DNA of 64,000 nt from Dysgonamonadaceae bacterium (GCA_031254645.1 JAIRUA010000017.1:62001-126000); one strand, 5' to 3'; shown: positions 44,878 through 55,933, counted from the first letter of the stretch. Made by a program: numbers and translations. The notes: generated by a model not told the origin, from the letters alone.

Positions 44878-45522
44878 ATGAATAGTTTTTTTGAATATAT
44901 TACTCACGCTGCCGCTCAACTTAGTTGGATTGAGATAATGAGCACATTTATAGTACTTTTTCCCATTATTGATGTAACCGGATCGGTGCCCATCTTCCTA
45001 AGTTTGAGAGAACGAAAAAAAATCATCGAGCCGGCAAAAGCGGCTTTATACTCGTTCAGTATTTTGCTTCTTTTCTTGTTTTTGGGTGAGGCGGTGTTGA
45101 ATTTGTTTTCGGTAGACTTGTCGTCGTTCGCTGTTGCCGGTGCGCTGGTAATTTTGATTATTGCGGTGGAAATGATTTTCGGCGTACAGATTTTCAAGTT
45201 CGACGGCAACGAGTCGGGCAGCAACAATGCTACACTCGTTCCGGTAGTTTTTCCACTTATTGCCGGACCGGGAACATTTACCGCTCTGTTGGCAATGCGA
45301 GCCGAATTTAGTATTATCAATGTATTTATGGGATTGTTACTAAATATGGTACTCGTATTTTTGGTTATCAGATATATGGATATTGTGAAAAAAATCATCG
45401 GCGTGGCAGGTGTGTATATTTTGCAACGATTCTTCGGCGTGGTTTTATTAGCAATTGCTGTGCGTTTGATTACATCTAATTTGCACGTGTTAATAGAGTT
45501 GGTAAGTAGTACGGCGAAATAA
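44878..45522 (+). CDS. MarC-family membrane protein
   Basis: 214-aa inner-membrane protein with six helices, of the MarC/NAAT family: FIVLFPIIDVTGSVPIFLS, PLIAGPGTFTALLAMRAEF and KKIIGVAGVYILQRFFGVV. Some relatives transport amino acids. No regulator adjacent. Confidence 0.9.
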   Translation: MNSFFEYITHAAAQLSWIEIMSTFIVLFPIIDVTGSVPIFLSLRERKKIIEPAKAALYSFSILLLFLFLGEAVLNLFSVDLSSFAVAGALVILIIAVEMIFGVQIFKFDGNESGSNNATLVPVVFPLIAGPGTFTALLAMRAEFSIINVFMGLLLNMVLVFLVIRYMDIVKKIIGVAGVYILQRFFGVVLLAIAVRLITSNLHVLIELVSSTAK

Positions 45523-45566
45523 CCAACTTTCTATAAAAACATATCGCTTAATCGCAAAAAAACAAG

Positions 45567-45574
45567 TATCTTTG
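45567..45574 (+). promoter_or_regulatory. -7 box upstream of eno
   Basis: TATCTTTG, a perfect TAnnTTTG box, with a leader of about 80 nt before the enolase start. -33 TTTG is not clear. Confidence 0.6.
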
Positions 45575-45650
45575 CAGCCTAAAAACAAAGCTACTTGTTT
45601 TAAGTTATCAGATTGTTTTAGAGCAAATTGAAAAATAAATCATTAAATAA

Positions 45651-46952
<1,302 letters not shown>

Positions 46953-46972
46953 GAAATTATTTCGATAAATAG

Positions 46973-47001
46973 AAAAAGCCGCTTCCTCAAGCGGCTTTTT
47001 T
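46973..47001 (+). terminator. Intrinsic terminator of eno
   Basis: AAAAGCCGCTT pairs with AAGCGGCTTTT around CCTC and is followed by T residues, 20 bp after the stop. Confidence 0.9.
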
Positions 47002-47025
47002 GTGCCTAAAATATCCCGTTAATGT

Positions 47026-47091
47026 CATACAAGTGTTATACAAACAACATACAAGTGATATACAAATGGCATACAAGTGGTATATAAATAT
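47026..47091. repeat. Three 22-bp tandem repeats
   Basis: Three head-to-tail 22-bp units starting CATACAAGTG at 47026, 47048 and 47070; each continues N-TATACAAA or TATATAAAT. The exact 22-bp spacing (two helical turns) suggests binding sites for an oligomeric protein. They lie between the eno terminator and the end of the DUF4434 gene. Not a CRISPR, since there are no spacers. Confidence 0.9.
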
Positions 47092-47101
47092 ACGACGAGT
47101 A

Positions 47102-48196
47102 CTACACCATATTAAAGTATTCTTTATAACGATTATAAAGATGTCCCGCCTGCAAATATGCCGACTGTGGACTCATAAAATGAGAGAACTCAAATGTTAT
47201 CGCTTTTTCAAAATTAGCTCTTTTCGCCGCTTCCAACTTCAACCTTAATTTTTCAAAATTGATAGGTAAAAATTTAATAGGCATATCTCTGTCGAATGAC
47301 TCGGCATTTGTCCAACACTCTATACCGTATTTATCTGCAAGCCTTTTGTTTACCTCGAAAAAAGCATCTAATTCATCGTAGTCGATATGTCCGTCTTGAA
47401 AGGCACAAGCATCAACCACGCCTTGTATACCGGCAAATATTTCGCCCCACTCTCTTTCGTGCTCTTCTATCGAAACCGCATCTTCTCTCGATATTTGGGC
47501 TGAAGCTGCCATTACCGCTTTTTTGCCGTCAATCCAAGGAGATATGAATGTAGGCAAACCGCCAGATACGTCTTTACATTGCTGTCCCATAGCGCGAAAC
47601 GCATCAATTGCACCTTTGGTTGCCCGGCTTATTTCGCCGCTAAGATACCAACCCTGAAAACTCTTGTGATGCTGTCCGTATTTTTCCCACACTTCGTCAA
47701 TTACAAACTTATTGTCTTCAATCTCATGCCTCATATCGCCGGTAGCCCAATAATGTCCGGAATCATACAAACCGAAATAAAATTTCATTCCGTGTTTGTC
47801 CGACAATCGGAGGTACATATCCAATAAATCGACCGAAGGTTTGTAGCACCCTCTGCCTATCAGATATTCTGACGGGTATGTGATGAATTTTTTATATCCG
47901 CAACGAATCATTATTACGGTATCAATTCCCATATTTTTCATATGGCAAAAATCTTGGTCCCACTCTTTTTCGCCCCAGTTTTGGGAGGGGATATCATGTG
48001 TTATTTCGTCCAAGAAAGTTCCGGTAATCTTCAATCCGTTTGCAGGCGGAACGATCAGTTTTGAACTTGCCGTTGATACACAGACATTATTTGCCGAAAG
48101 ACGTCCGCCTTCGCAAGAGCCAATAATAGGAACGCTTGCGGCAACTGCTGCGCCCATTCCTATTTTCTTTAAAAAATCACGTCTATTATTTTCCAT
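47102..48196 (-). CDS. DUF4434 protein with twin-arginine-like lipoprotein signal
   Basis: 364-aa protein starting MENNRRDFLKKIGMGAAV; the twin Arg, Phe and hydrophobic run ending IIGSC look like a Tat/lipoprotein signal. The body is of DUF4434, a predicted TIM-barrel hydrolase: GLKITGTFLDEITHDIPSQNW, WDQDFCHMKNMGIDTVIMIR, FQGWYLSGEI and a late FISPW. Function and substrate unknown. A longer frame upstream was rejected because it lacks a signal. Last gene of the PUL; 24 bp after the ROK gene. Confidence 0.8.
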   Translation of the reverse strand: MENNRRDFLKKIGMGAAVAASVPIIGSCEGGRLSANNVCVSTASSKLIVPPANGLKITGTFLDEITHDIPSQNWGEKEWDQDFCHMKNMGIDTVIMIRCGYKKFITYPSEYLIGRGCYKPSVDLLDMYLRLSDKHGMKFYFGLYDSGHYWATGDMRHEIEDNKFVIDEVWEKYGQHHKSFQGWYLSGEISRATKGAIDAFRAMGQQCKDVSGGLPTFISPWIDGKKAVMAASAQISREDAVSIEEHEREWGEIFAGIQGVVDACAFQDGHIDYDELDAFFEVNKRLADKYGIECWTNAESFDRDMPIKFLPINFEKLRLKLEAAKRANFEKAITFEFSHFMSPQSAYLQAGHLYNRYKEYFNMV

Positions 48197-48219
48197 TATA
48201 AATTGTTTTGGTTTGTTGT

Positions 48220-49449
48220 TTATGTTAATGGGGATAGCATTTTTTCTTTCACAACCCGACAAGCGCCTATTACTCCGGCTCGGCGTCCCAAAGTAGATTT
48301 TTTTAATGTAACATCTCTGCTTACAAGTCCAAGTGAATATTTTTTCAGACTCGATTTTATCGGCAATAGAACAAAATCTCCCAGTTGTGAAAAGTCTCCA
48401 CCAATGACTAATAATTCGGGATTTAAAATATTGATTAAGCCTGCCAATGCCCGACCCATTATTTCGCACTGCCTATTTATCAGCTCAATACAAAGATTAT
48501 CTTCGTCAATCATTGCGCCGGATAATATTTTGTGGTATTGCTGAATATTGGTCATATCATCATCTATCGAAATAGCTGATGCACGTCCGGCAGCTAACGC
48601 TTGCTTAAATTTTTCCACCATCGCCCAGCCCGATGCTTCGGTTTCTAAACAACCTGTTTTGCCACAATGACACAGTATTTCGTTATCAAACAACGGGTTA
48701 TGTCCAAATTCGCCGGAATAACCTGACTTTCCATAATAAAGTTCTCCTTCGGCAACAATTCCGATACCGACTCCCCAACTGTAATTGAGGAATATTACAT
48801 TTTTTTCGCTCTCTATTACGCCTTGGGCATACTCTCCGAAGGTCATTACCCGTGTATCATTTTCCAAATAAACCGGTAATCCGATTTGTTCGGAAATAAT
48901 TTCAACAAGCGGACGATTCTCTTTAAAAAAATAGTTATAGCTGAATCCTTCCTTAGAGTTAATACGACCGGATAGACTCACGCAAACGCCGGCAATAGAT
49001 GATTTATCTACTTGGCTATCGCAGATAAAAGCATCAATACGGCTGCAAAACTCCATTAAAGATTCATACGTATTTTCAAGAATAAATGGAGTATTTAATT
49101 CAATACTAACGAACTCTTCTTTCAAATTTTCAAGTCCAAAAGAGGTGCTTGAACGATTGGCTTCGACACCTAAAAAATAGGTTTTATCACAAGCTATACT
49201 ATATAGAGAAGGGCGACGACCGCCATTATTCTGCGCTTTTCCCGAATCTATAATCAGTTCGTCGGCTAATAATTCATTGACCGCTTTGGTTATGGTGGGT
49301 ATGCTTGATTGTAACTCAGTTCCTAATTCCGATATTGTGGCATCTCCGGTAAATAATAGATATTTTACAATCGATTGTTTTAGCGAATGCCATTTAATGC
49401 CACTTAAACTGTTGTCTAAACTGCTTGATAAAAGTTTTTTTAAAGTCAT
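48220..49449 (-). CDS. ROK-family transcriptional repressor
   Basis: 409-aa NagC/XylR-type regulator. N-terminal winged helix (DATISELGTELQSSIPTITKAVNEL); C-terminal sugar-kinase-like domain with GVGIGIVAEGELYYGKSGYSGEFGH split by motif, and the zinc site CHCGKTGCLE. It would sense a sugar or phospho-sugar made by this PUL and control it. A -7 box at 49484-49491 gives it a separate promoter. Confidence 0.9.
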   Translation of the reverse strand: MTLKKLLSSSLDNSLSGIKWHSLKQSIVKYLLFTGDATISELGTELQSSIPTITKAVNELLADELIIDSGKAQNNGGRRPSLYSIACDKTYFLGVEANRSSTSFGLENLKEEFVSIELNTPFILENTYESLMEFCSRIDAFICDSQVDKSSIAGVCVSLSGRINSKEGFSYNYFFKENRPLVEIISEQIGLPVYLENDTRVMTFGEYAQGVIESEKNVIFLNYSWGVGIGIVAEGELYYGKSGYSGEFGHNPLFDNEILCHCGKTGCLETEASGWAMVEKFKQALAAGRASAISIDDDMTNIQQYHKILSGAMIDEDNLCIELINRQCEIMGRALAGLINILNPELLVIGGDFSQLGDFVLLPIKSSLKKYSLGLVSRDVTLKKSTLGRRAGVIGACRVVKEKMLSPLT

Positions 49450-49483
49450 TGTTCGATAAATTAATTCTTTTTCAAATTCGGAA

Positions 49484-49491
49484 CAAAGTTA
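49484..49491 (-). promoter_or_regulatory. -7 box upstream of the ROK gene
   Basis: Minus-strand TAACTTTG fits TAnnTTTG, 35 bp before the start codon. Confidence 0.45.
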
Positions 49492-49523
49492 ATAAAAAGA
49501 GTGATGTAAAACTAATCAAACTG

Positions 49524-50786
49524 TTATTTGCTTTTTTTCAATTCAACTTCCGCCCTATCAATCCCTCTTTTAATATCGTCCCACAAATTATATCTGATTA
49601 CCTGCACAATATCGAAAACCATCAAACCGGCACTTTGCGTAAGACATACATATACGGCATCTTCCATATTCGTAATATTATTCTCGCCGTAAACTGTGCC
49701 GTAAATTAAACAGTCATCACCGATAAGATTGTACGCTCTGGCGATGGCGTATTCTATCGATTCAGGATTGTCTAGTCCAAACACATCGTCTAAATACGAG
49801 CCGAGCAAAAATACATCTAATTGCGGTGCATAACCTGTGTATTTGTACGTGGGTGATGCCCAATGAAACGCAGAATAAGGGTCGTAATGATCCGGGCTTG
49901 TCCAATTTTGCCCATTCTGATAGATGGAATGTATCCACGAAGCTGCCCAAAGGCTGAGTTGCACATCGGGTTTTATAGACTTGATTGTTGCACGGATATC
50001 GGTAATGAGGCTCGTGATGTTTGTGGAACGAAACTCCCACCATTGCTGATAATGTTTACCCGGTACGCGACTTCCGTCGACATTGTAAGTAAAGATATCT
50101 TCGGGAAAACGTTCTACTTTTTCACCGATAAACCTCTCAAACGCTACGCGCGATGAGTCCGAAAAATCATATCTCGGACCATAATAGCGACAATAATCCA
50201 AAGCGAAAGAATCGAAATCATAATTGGTAACAATTTCTGTAATGTAATCCAGCACAAAACTTCGTACCGATGACAATACCGGATTCAAAAATACGTGGTG
50301 CGGCTCTACTTCTTTCATCGATTTCAATCCTTCGGTCGTATAGGCGATGCATATTTTGTCGTCCCAACGTTCGGGGTCGTCGTAAGCCGGTCCGCTCTGC
50401 GTCAAGGCAAATCCTATGGGAAGTATTCCTGCTGATACGGTTATTTTCATATCGCGCTTACGGGCTTCGTCGATGAAAAATTGCAAATAATCCCAATCAC
50501 GTTCATACACAAAGCCGTCACCAAATGTAGTCAAGGGTTTTAAGATTTCACTTCTGTATAGCACATCGCCTTGCAGTTGACGAACATCAACCACAACTTC
50601 GTTAAAACCTGTTTGTTTCGCCAAGTCCAAATAATAACGGATAGTATCTTGGCTTGTAAAACGTTCGAAATTGGCTTTTGCGTCGAGCCAAAGTTGTTTT
50701 GGTTTTTCAACAAAAGTTTCTTCCTTTTTTTCCGCACAAGCTGTTGTCAAAAACAGTGCGACTATTGAAAATAAAATATATCTCAT
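49524..50786 (-). CDS. GHL10/DUF187-like lipoprotein glycosidase A
   Basis: 420-aa lipoprotein (lipobox LFLTTAC, Cys about 17) resembling glycosyl-hydrolase-like 10 (DUF187) TIM barrels. Seen: FNEVVVDVRQLQGDVLYRS, MKITVSAGILPIGFAL, FDSFALDYCRYYGPRYDFSD (the LDYxRY core), VQLSLWAASWI. Paralogous to the next gene over the whole length. Candidate surface or periplasmic hydrolase of the PUL, substrate unknown. Confidence 0.75.
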   Translation of the reverse strand: MRYILFSIVALFLTTACAEKKEETFVEKPKQLWLDAKANFERFTSQDTIRYYLDLAKQTGFNEVVVDVRQLQGDVLYRSEILKPLTTFGDGFVYERDWDYLQFFIDEARKRDMKITVSAGILPIGFALTQSGPAYDDPERWDDKICIAYTTEGLKSMKEVEPHHVFLNPVLSSVRSFVLDYITEIVTNYDFDSFALDYCRYYGPRYDFSDSSRVAFERFIGEKVERFPEDIFTYNVDGSRVPGKHYQQWWEFRSTNITSLITDIRATIKSIKPDVQLSLWAASWIHSIYQNGQNWTSPDHYDPYSAFHWASPTYKYTGYAPQLDVFLLGSYLDDVFGLDNPESIEYAIARAYNLIGDDCLIYGTVYGENNITNMEDAVYVCLTQSAGLMVFDIVQVIRYNLWDDIKRGIDRAEVELKKSK

Positions 50787-50799
50787 AATATTAATTTAC

Positions 50800-50868
50800 G
50801 ATTTTAGATTTACGATTTTAGATTTGCAAAGTATGTGCTTTTCAATCTAAAATCGTAAATCTAAAATC
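50800..50868. repeat. 25-bp inverted repeat between GHL10-like genes
   Basis: GATTTTAGATTTACGATTTTAGATT (split: GATTTTAGATT-TACG-ATTTTAGATT) and its exact complement enclose 19 bp. Text-like repeat; may weaken readthrough between the two paralogues. Confidence 0.85.
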
Positions 50869-50873
50869 CAAAA

Positions 50874-52187
50874 CTACCTCCTATAATACCTGTCGATTCC
50901 TTCTTTTATCGTTGCCCACTGATTAAAATGAATCACGTGCGAAATTTCAAATACCATTAATCCGTCTGTATGCGTCAAGCAGAGAAAGATAGCATCTGAA
51001 AGGTCGCCCGGTCTTGTTCTGTACGATTGGGCATAGGTGGCTATCGATCCCATCACTTTACAATCGCCCATTGTATAATTGTCATACGTGGTTACGAAAT
51101 TTTCCACCGACCACTGCGAACCGGGGTTGTCTTTTATCCAAACGGCTTCGGCATACGCGCCCAGCGAAAAAACGTCTAATTGATCGGCAAATCCTGTGTT
51201 GTGATATGTTTCCGTGTACATATGTCCTGTTGGGATAAATCTTTTGCTTGCCCAATTTTGCGCCACTGTGTAGCGCGAATCCCAATGCGCCGATGCCCAC
51301 AAGTGAACTTCTATGTCGGGATTAATAGCTTTAATTCTCGAACGAACATTAATAATAAAATTGGTAATCGTCATCGAACGAAACTCAATCCATTGGGCAA
51401 ACAGAGGTCCTGTACCACCACCGGCAGTAATAATATCGTTTTTGTTTACACTACGTCCGATGTATGATGCGAAAGCTGATAAAGTTTTGTCCTCAAATCC
51501 GTACCATCTTCCATCATCGTTGTTGTACCAACGACAATAATCGAAACAAAAACCTTTCAATTTCGGATATTTCGTAACGATTTCTTCGATAACGGACATC
51601 ACAAACGCTTGCACTTCGGGATCAGCAGGATTCAAAAAGGCCGCATCAACTCCTACGCGATCGCGTATATCTTCCATATTATTGGGGTCGCCATTCACTA
51701 ATGCTACTTGGGTTTTTCCGTCCCAGCGACTATCGTTGTAAACCAATCCTTCTCTCGTTCTTGTATAGCCGAAACCAAATGTTGAAATACTTGCTATCAC
51801 GCTCATATCTAATCGCTCCGTTTCGTCGATCCAATATTGAAGATAATCCCAGTCGCGTTCCACTATTTCATCTCCCCATATGGTTAGCTGTGGCAAAATA
51901 TCACTGCTGTACAATGCATAACCGATACCAGGTTTTACATCTAAATACACTTCGGTAAAGCCTGTTTCTTTCATTCGCTCCAAATAAGCTGTAATATTTG
52001 CTTTCGTTGCAAATCTGCTGAAATTTGCTTCCACATCAATCCACATTTGGACTGGCTTTTTCGCCACTTCCGGTCTTTCGATATCTATTGGGATATCGGG
52101 GTTGTTATTATCATCATCACTTCCTTGTTTTGAACAAGAGGCAGAAGAGAATAAAATTGCTAAAAGTAGTAGTAAAAAATTCTTCAT
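50874..52187 (-). CDS. GHL10/DUF187-like lipoprotein glycosidase B
   Basis: 437-aa paralogue of the gene at 49524 (lipobox FSSASC). Shared: AKKPVQMWIDVEANFSRFA, TEVYLDVKPGIGYALYSSD, FCFDYCRWYN (core), EVHLWASAHWDSRY and LTHTDGLMVFEISHVIHFNQW. The last matches VCLTQSAGLMVFDIVQVI in the paralogue. Tandem duplication within the PUL. Function as above. Confidence 0.75.
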   Translation of the reverse strand: MKNFLLLLLAILFSSASCSKQGSDDDNNNPDIPIDIERPEVAKKPVQMWIDVEANFSRFATKANITAYLERMKETGFTEVYLDVKPGIGYALYSSDILPQLTIWGDEIVERDWDYLQYWIDETERLDMSVIASISTFGFGYTRTREGLVYNDSRWDGKTQVALVNGDPNNMEDIRDRVGVDAAFLNPADPEVQAFVMSVIEEIVTKYPKLKGFCFDYCRWYNNDDGRWYGFEDKTLSAFASYIGRSVNKNDIITAGGGTGPLFAQWIEFRSMTITNFIINVRSRIKAINPDIEVHLWASAHWDSRYTVAQNWASKRFIPTGHMYTETYHNTGFADQLDVFSLGAYAEAVWIKDNPGSQWSVENFVTTYDNYTMGDCKVMGSIATYAQSYRTRPGDLSDAIFLCLTHTDGLMVFEISHVIHFNQWATIKEGIDRYYRR

Positions 52188-52202
52188 ATTATTTATTTTA
52201 TG

Positions 52203-52244
52203 CTGTTGGCTGTTGGCGTTGGCTGCTAAAAGCCAGTACCAACA
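52203..52244. repeat. CTGTTGGC hairpin
   Basis: CTGTTGGCTGTTGGC is loosely complementary to GCCAGTACCAACAG in the gap between the DUF5018 and GHL10-like genes. A weak repeat. Confidence 0.4.
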
Positions 52245-52255
52245 GTCAATAACTA

Positions 52256-53725
52256 TTATTCAAAACAAGTCATTTTAAATGTATATAATCCAAGTCTTCC
52301 AAACCAAACGGCAAGATAAGCCTCATTGTTATCGTCGCTCCAATACCAATCCAAGTAAGAACCATAACTCCAATTACGATTTATCGACTCGGCAATATTC
52401 AAATTTGGGTGCGCAAGCGTTTCAAAATCAGTGTGTAAAACAGCTGCTGCGTGCCACCAACCCGAACCGCTTGTTACAGCGATATAGGTTTTTCCATTAA
52501 TCGGCAATGCTGAAACCACAGGCGAACGACCGCCATAACGAACTGTTGTAGCTCCGGTACCTACCCACCACGTTTGTAGCATATTTTGCCACAATCCGGG
52601 CATTACGTTAGTAGTAGTGCCTGCCCACGAATTGATATAACCTTTTATCGAATTATTCGTTCCTGCGCCGCCTTCACCATCTCCTACTACAAAAGCCGGC
52701 TGGTCTGAATCATTAAGCGGCGAAATCATTTGAAATCCGCTTGAATCGTCGCTTGCAAAGCCTGTTGATACGATAGTGTAGCTTGATGCCAATTGTCCGT
52801 TCGTAACTTTCACTCGATAATGGTTACCGCTTGCACCACGTGGTGCCAATGCCGTAATCCAAGCATTACCCGTAATATCTCCAGCCACTTGAAAATTAGC
52901 AGAGCCATCGGTAGATGATGCCATATTAATTGCGATTTTTCCTACCGAGCGTGGTGCGCTTGTAGGTGTCGTCCAAGAGAAAACCTCTGTTTCATCACCT
53001 CTCACTACCAAACCAACCAAATTTCCTTTGTAGTCGGATGAGATTAATTTTAAATCCGACACCGAAATTGAGCCTAAATTCAACGTTCCGGCAGGATTCA
53101 AATTCACTTTGTCCACCACTTTTATTGCGTGTGGCGATGCGGGATTTGCATCAACATACGCACGAGAAAGAAGCACGATATAATCACCGCAAAATGCAGG
53201 GTACATTATCAAATCACCATACTCTTTTGAGTCTTCTACTCCATAGTTCCAACCTTCAAATACACCGGGATAACCCAACCCTAAGAAGGTTTTCGCCGTT
53301 CCGATTTCTGCGAAACTAAACCCTTCGCCATACGGAAGCTGGTCGGATATTCCCCAAGATACGATGTAATCCTGTTTCGTTTTTCCGTCTTGCGATGTGA
53401 TGGTGTATTTCACTCCACCCGCTTGCGCAAAGTTTTGCGGAATAGTGGGATCGGGCGATACGGTTGCTCCTCTTGAAAGAAAGAAAGAGGGAACTGCAGA
53501 TTCAAGCGCGGATTCGGCATCCAAATACGGAGATACTTTTATCGTTACTGTGTTGTCGTCGTTTATCGTTGCTCTAAAAGGCATAGCTCTTCCATCAACT
53601 TGACCGGTAACGGTAAAGGAGTGAAGGAAAGTTGCCTCTGTACCCAAATCATTGTCGTTGCACGCTCCAAGCAATACAACGAGTGCAAGGGCAAATAGCT
53701 GATATAATTTTATATTTATTTTCAT
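52256..53725 (-). CDS. DUF5018 domain-containing surface lipoprotein
   Basis: 489-aa protein starting MKINIKLYQLFALALVVLLGACN (split: MKINIKLYQL-FALALVVLLGAC). DUF5018-like N-terminal sandwich (HSFTVTGQVDGRAMPFRATI, VKYTITSQDGKTKQDYIVSW), then a propeller-like region with repeated short strands to the end (YLAVWFGRLGLYTFKMTCFE). Such PUL proteins are likely surface glycan-binding. An upstream TTG/ATG overlapping the neighbour was rejected. Confidence 0.8.
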   Translation of the reverse strand: MKINIKLYQLFALALVVLLGACNDNDLGTEATFLHSFTVTGQVDGRAMPFRATINDDNTVTIKVSPYLDAESALESAVPSFFLSRGATVSPDPTIPQNFAQAGGVKYTITSQDGKTKQDYIVSWGISDQLPYGEGFSFAEIGTAKTFLGLGYPGVFEGWNYGVEDSKEYGDLIMYPAFCGDYIVLLSRAYVDANPASPHAIKVVDKVNLNPAGTLNLGSISVSDLKLISSDYKGNLVGLVVRGDETEVFSWTTPTSAPRSVGKIAINMASSTDGSANFQVAGDITGNAWITALAPRGASGNHYRVKVTNGQLASSYTIVSTGFASDDSSGFQMISPLNDSDQPAFVVGDGEGGAGTNNSIKGYINSWAGTTTNVMPGLWQNMLQTWWVGTGATTVRYGGRSPVVSALPINGKTYIAVTSGSGWWHAAAVLHTDFETLAHPNLNIAESINRNWSYGSYLDWYWSDDNNEAYLAVWFGRLGLYTFKMTCFE

Positions 53726-53756
53726 ACGATTATTTTTTTTATCTTGTTTGATACTA

Positions 53757-54203
53757 TTATTCGTAAACACCTCTTACACGATATTGTCGCGTTGTTCCGA
53801 CACCCGACGTTACGGTAATAATAATTCCATCGCCTGTAATATCGTGTCTTCCGGATAAACCCGGCGCGATGAATACAGTAAATGTAACATTCGCTCTCAA
53901 ATACACGTTAGATAAATTAATATCGTTTTCGAGCGATCTTGGGATGCGAAATATAATCAATCCGTAACCACCTTCTACCTCTTGCTGTGTAAATGCGCCT
54001 TTTATCAATTCTCCGGCTTTATTAAACTCGTGTATCTCACCCGTAAAAGCACTTCCGGCATGAGAGGCACTTAGAAACATCGCCTCAATGGTATTGGTGT
54101 CGTGCACAAATACAAATTCTTCGTTTACATCGGCGCAGCTCCATAATGAAGCTGTCATTAAAACAGTTAGCGCCAATGTTCCTATTTTATATATTGTTCT
54201 CAT
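53757..54203 (-). CDS. Small PUL lipoprotein, DUF5018-like
   Basis: 148-aa lipoprotein starting MRTIYKIGTLALTVLMTASL, lipobox SLWSC. Single beta domain (FVFVHDTNTIEAMFLSASHAG, ITVTSGVGTTRQYRVRGVYE), probably related to the N-terminal domain of the next gene. Likely a surface accessory of the SusC/SusD complex. 23 bp after susD. Confidence 0.65.
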   Translation of the reverse strand: MRTIYKIGTLALTVLMTASLWSCADVNEEFVFVHDTNTIEAMFLSASHAGSAFTGEIHEFNKAGELIKGAFTQQEVEGGYGLIIFRIPRSLENDINLSNVYLRANVTFTVFIAPGLSGRHDITGDGIIITVTSGVGTTRQYRVRGVYE

Positions 54204-54226
54204 ATTCAATATTTTTAATGTTTTAA

Positions 54227-55933
54227 TTACCAAAGAGGATTATTGCCACCCAATAATTTGTTATTAGACAGTTCTGCCGTAGGCAATGAAAAGAGATAAT
54301 ATCTTGCGGGGAAAATTCTTGTAGTTCCGCCATCAACCGCTACTCTTTCGTAAGAGAATGTATCATCAGCGTTTTTTGTAATTCTCACACCGTGTGCATT
54401 TCGCCCGTTAATAACGATTTCGGCTAATCGCCAACGACGCAAATCCCAATAACGGAAACCTTCCCCTGCCAATTCCACAGCACGCTCTCTACGCAACAAT
54501 GCCATAAACTCGTCTTGTGTTGTGGCATTTACCGCCGGCAAATTCACTCGTGCACGCACTTGATTTAATGCTGCGAGGGCTTCCATTCTGTACCTGCCGA
54601 AATCAAGCATAGCATAAGCTTCCGCTTTATTCAACAACACTTCTGCATAACGAAGTACGGCATCGTATTGATAACTGCCTCTTGTTATAAAATCAGTATA
54701 TCCCTCTTGTAAATATTTACGAAGATAGTAGCCCGTGCAAGTGCGACCATTGGTTGATCCGGCTTGCTGAAATTCCGTGAATCCATCTGTTCCGCCCACA
54801 AAAGTTTCAATGGTGCGTCCTTCCCAACGTGTGCCATTGTATAGAATGGTGGCGTGGAAACGCGGCTCGCGATTGGTGTACGGATCTGCCGAATGAGTGT
54901 TCCAATCGAATTTGGTACCGTCTGCAAATTCGTATAAATCTGCCAGTTCTGACGTAGGAACGTGTCCTGCATACGTGTCTGTAGAATGTACGGCTCTATC
55001 ACCGAAGGGACGATTTTGTCTGTCATAATCGTGGGTTACGGTTCCTTCCAAAAAGTACAATCCGAATAAAATTTCGGCAGAGTTATCCTGATTACTATCT
55101 ACTTGAAATACTTTCGCGTAATCCGGCGCCAAAGCTCCTCCTAATTCTTTTACCTTTTCGGCAGCATCAACGGCATCTTGCCATTTTCCAGCAAACAGTG
55201 CCATACGCGAAATTAATCCGTACGCTGTTTTTTTCGTGGCGCGTCCTGTCCATCTTGGCGCCCAAAACGTAGAGGATTCGGGCAAATGCTCTGCCGCCCA
55301 TTTCAATTCGTTTATCACGAAATCCCAACTTTCGGCTTCGGTGGCACGCGCTCTGTGAATATCTGCCGGATTAGCACCGTCATCTACGCCACCGTTTACA
55401 CCCGAAACATCAGTACGAATCACCACGCCGCCATATACGCGAATCAAACGATAGTATGAAAACGCGCGACAAAGTCGTATTTCGGCACGGCGAATATTAC
55501 TCCACTCTGCGCCGAATTTATCTTCGCCATATCGTTTAAGCTCGTCGAGCATTACGTTTGCACGACGAATACGAATATATACACTCTCATCACCATTTGC
55601 CCAACATTCAAGAGGTCCTGCACTTCCTGTAGTAAAAGTACTTAGTTGTAGTAGCGCTCTGTTATAACCGTGTCCATACTGGTCCCAAGCGGTGGATTTC
55701 ATAATATCCGAATAGCTGTCAAAAAACTGCAGTCGACTATTTTGAACTTGCGAAACATCGGAAAATGTTTTGTAAACCGACGTAATATACAATTCGGCAG
55801 CGCCTTCGGTACTCCATATAGCCGCATCGGATAATCGTTCCGTATTGTCTATATTCAACGTATCGTTGCAAGAAGAGAAGTGCAATCCGAGAATTGTGAG
55901 GCTCAATAGAGCTATTATTTTTATTTTCTTCAT
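54227..55933 (-). CDS. SusD/RagB-family surface lipoprotein (pair 1)
   Basis: 568-aa SusD homologue (lipobox LHFSSC). SusD patterns: RRAEIRLCRAFSYYRLIRVYG, ALLNKAEAYAMLDFGRYRME-ALAALNQVRARVNLP and RRERAVELAGEGFRYWDLRR. It forms the lid over the SusC barrel and binds glycan. 17 bp after susC. Confidence 0.95.
   Translation of the reverse strand: MKKIKIIALLSLTILGLHFSSCNDTLNIDNTERLSDAAIWSTEGAAELYITSVYKTFSDVSQVQNSRLQFFDSYSDIMKSTAWDQYGHGYNRALLQLSTFTTGSAGPLECWANGDESVYIRIRRANVMLDELKRYGEDKFGAEWSNIRRAEIRLCRAFSYYRLIRVYGGVVIRTDVSGVNGGVDDGANPADIHRARATEAESWDFVINELKWAAEHLPESSTFWAPRWTGRATKKTAYGLISRMALFAGKWQDAVDAAEKVKELGGALAPDYAKVFQVDSNQDNSAEILFGLYFLEGTVTHDYDRQNRPFGDRAVHSTDTYAGHVPTSELADLYEFADGTKFDWNTHSADPYTNREPRFHATILYNGTRWEGRTIETFVGGTDGFTEFQQAGSTNGRTCTGYYLRKYLQEGYTDFITRGSYQYDAVLRYAEVLLNKAEAYAMLDFGRYRMEALAALNQVRARVNLPAVNATTQDEFMALLRRERAVELAGEGFRYWDLRRWRLAEIVINGRNAHGVRITKNADDTFSYERVAVDGGTTRIFPARYYLFSLPTAELSNNKLLGGNNPLW

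Noticed and set aside
47026-47091. CRISPR array
   Set aside because: The units are contiguous without spacers, only three in number, and no cas gene is present.
48197-48469. N-terminal extension of the DUF4434 gene
   Set aside because: The extra 91 residues overlap the ROK gene and precede a complete Tat-like signal, so the start at 48196 is preferred.
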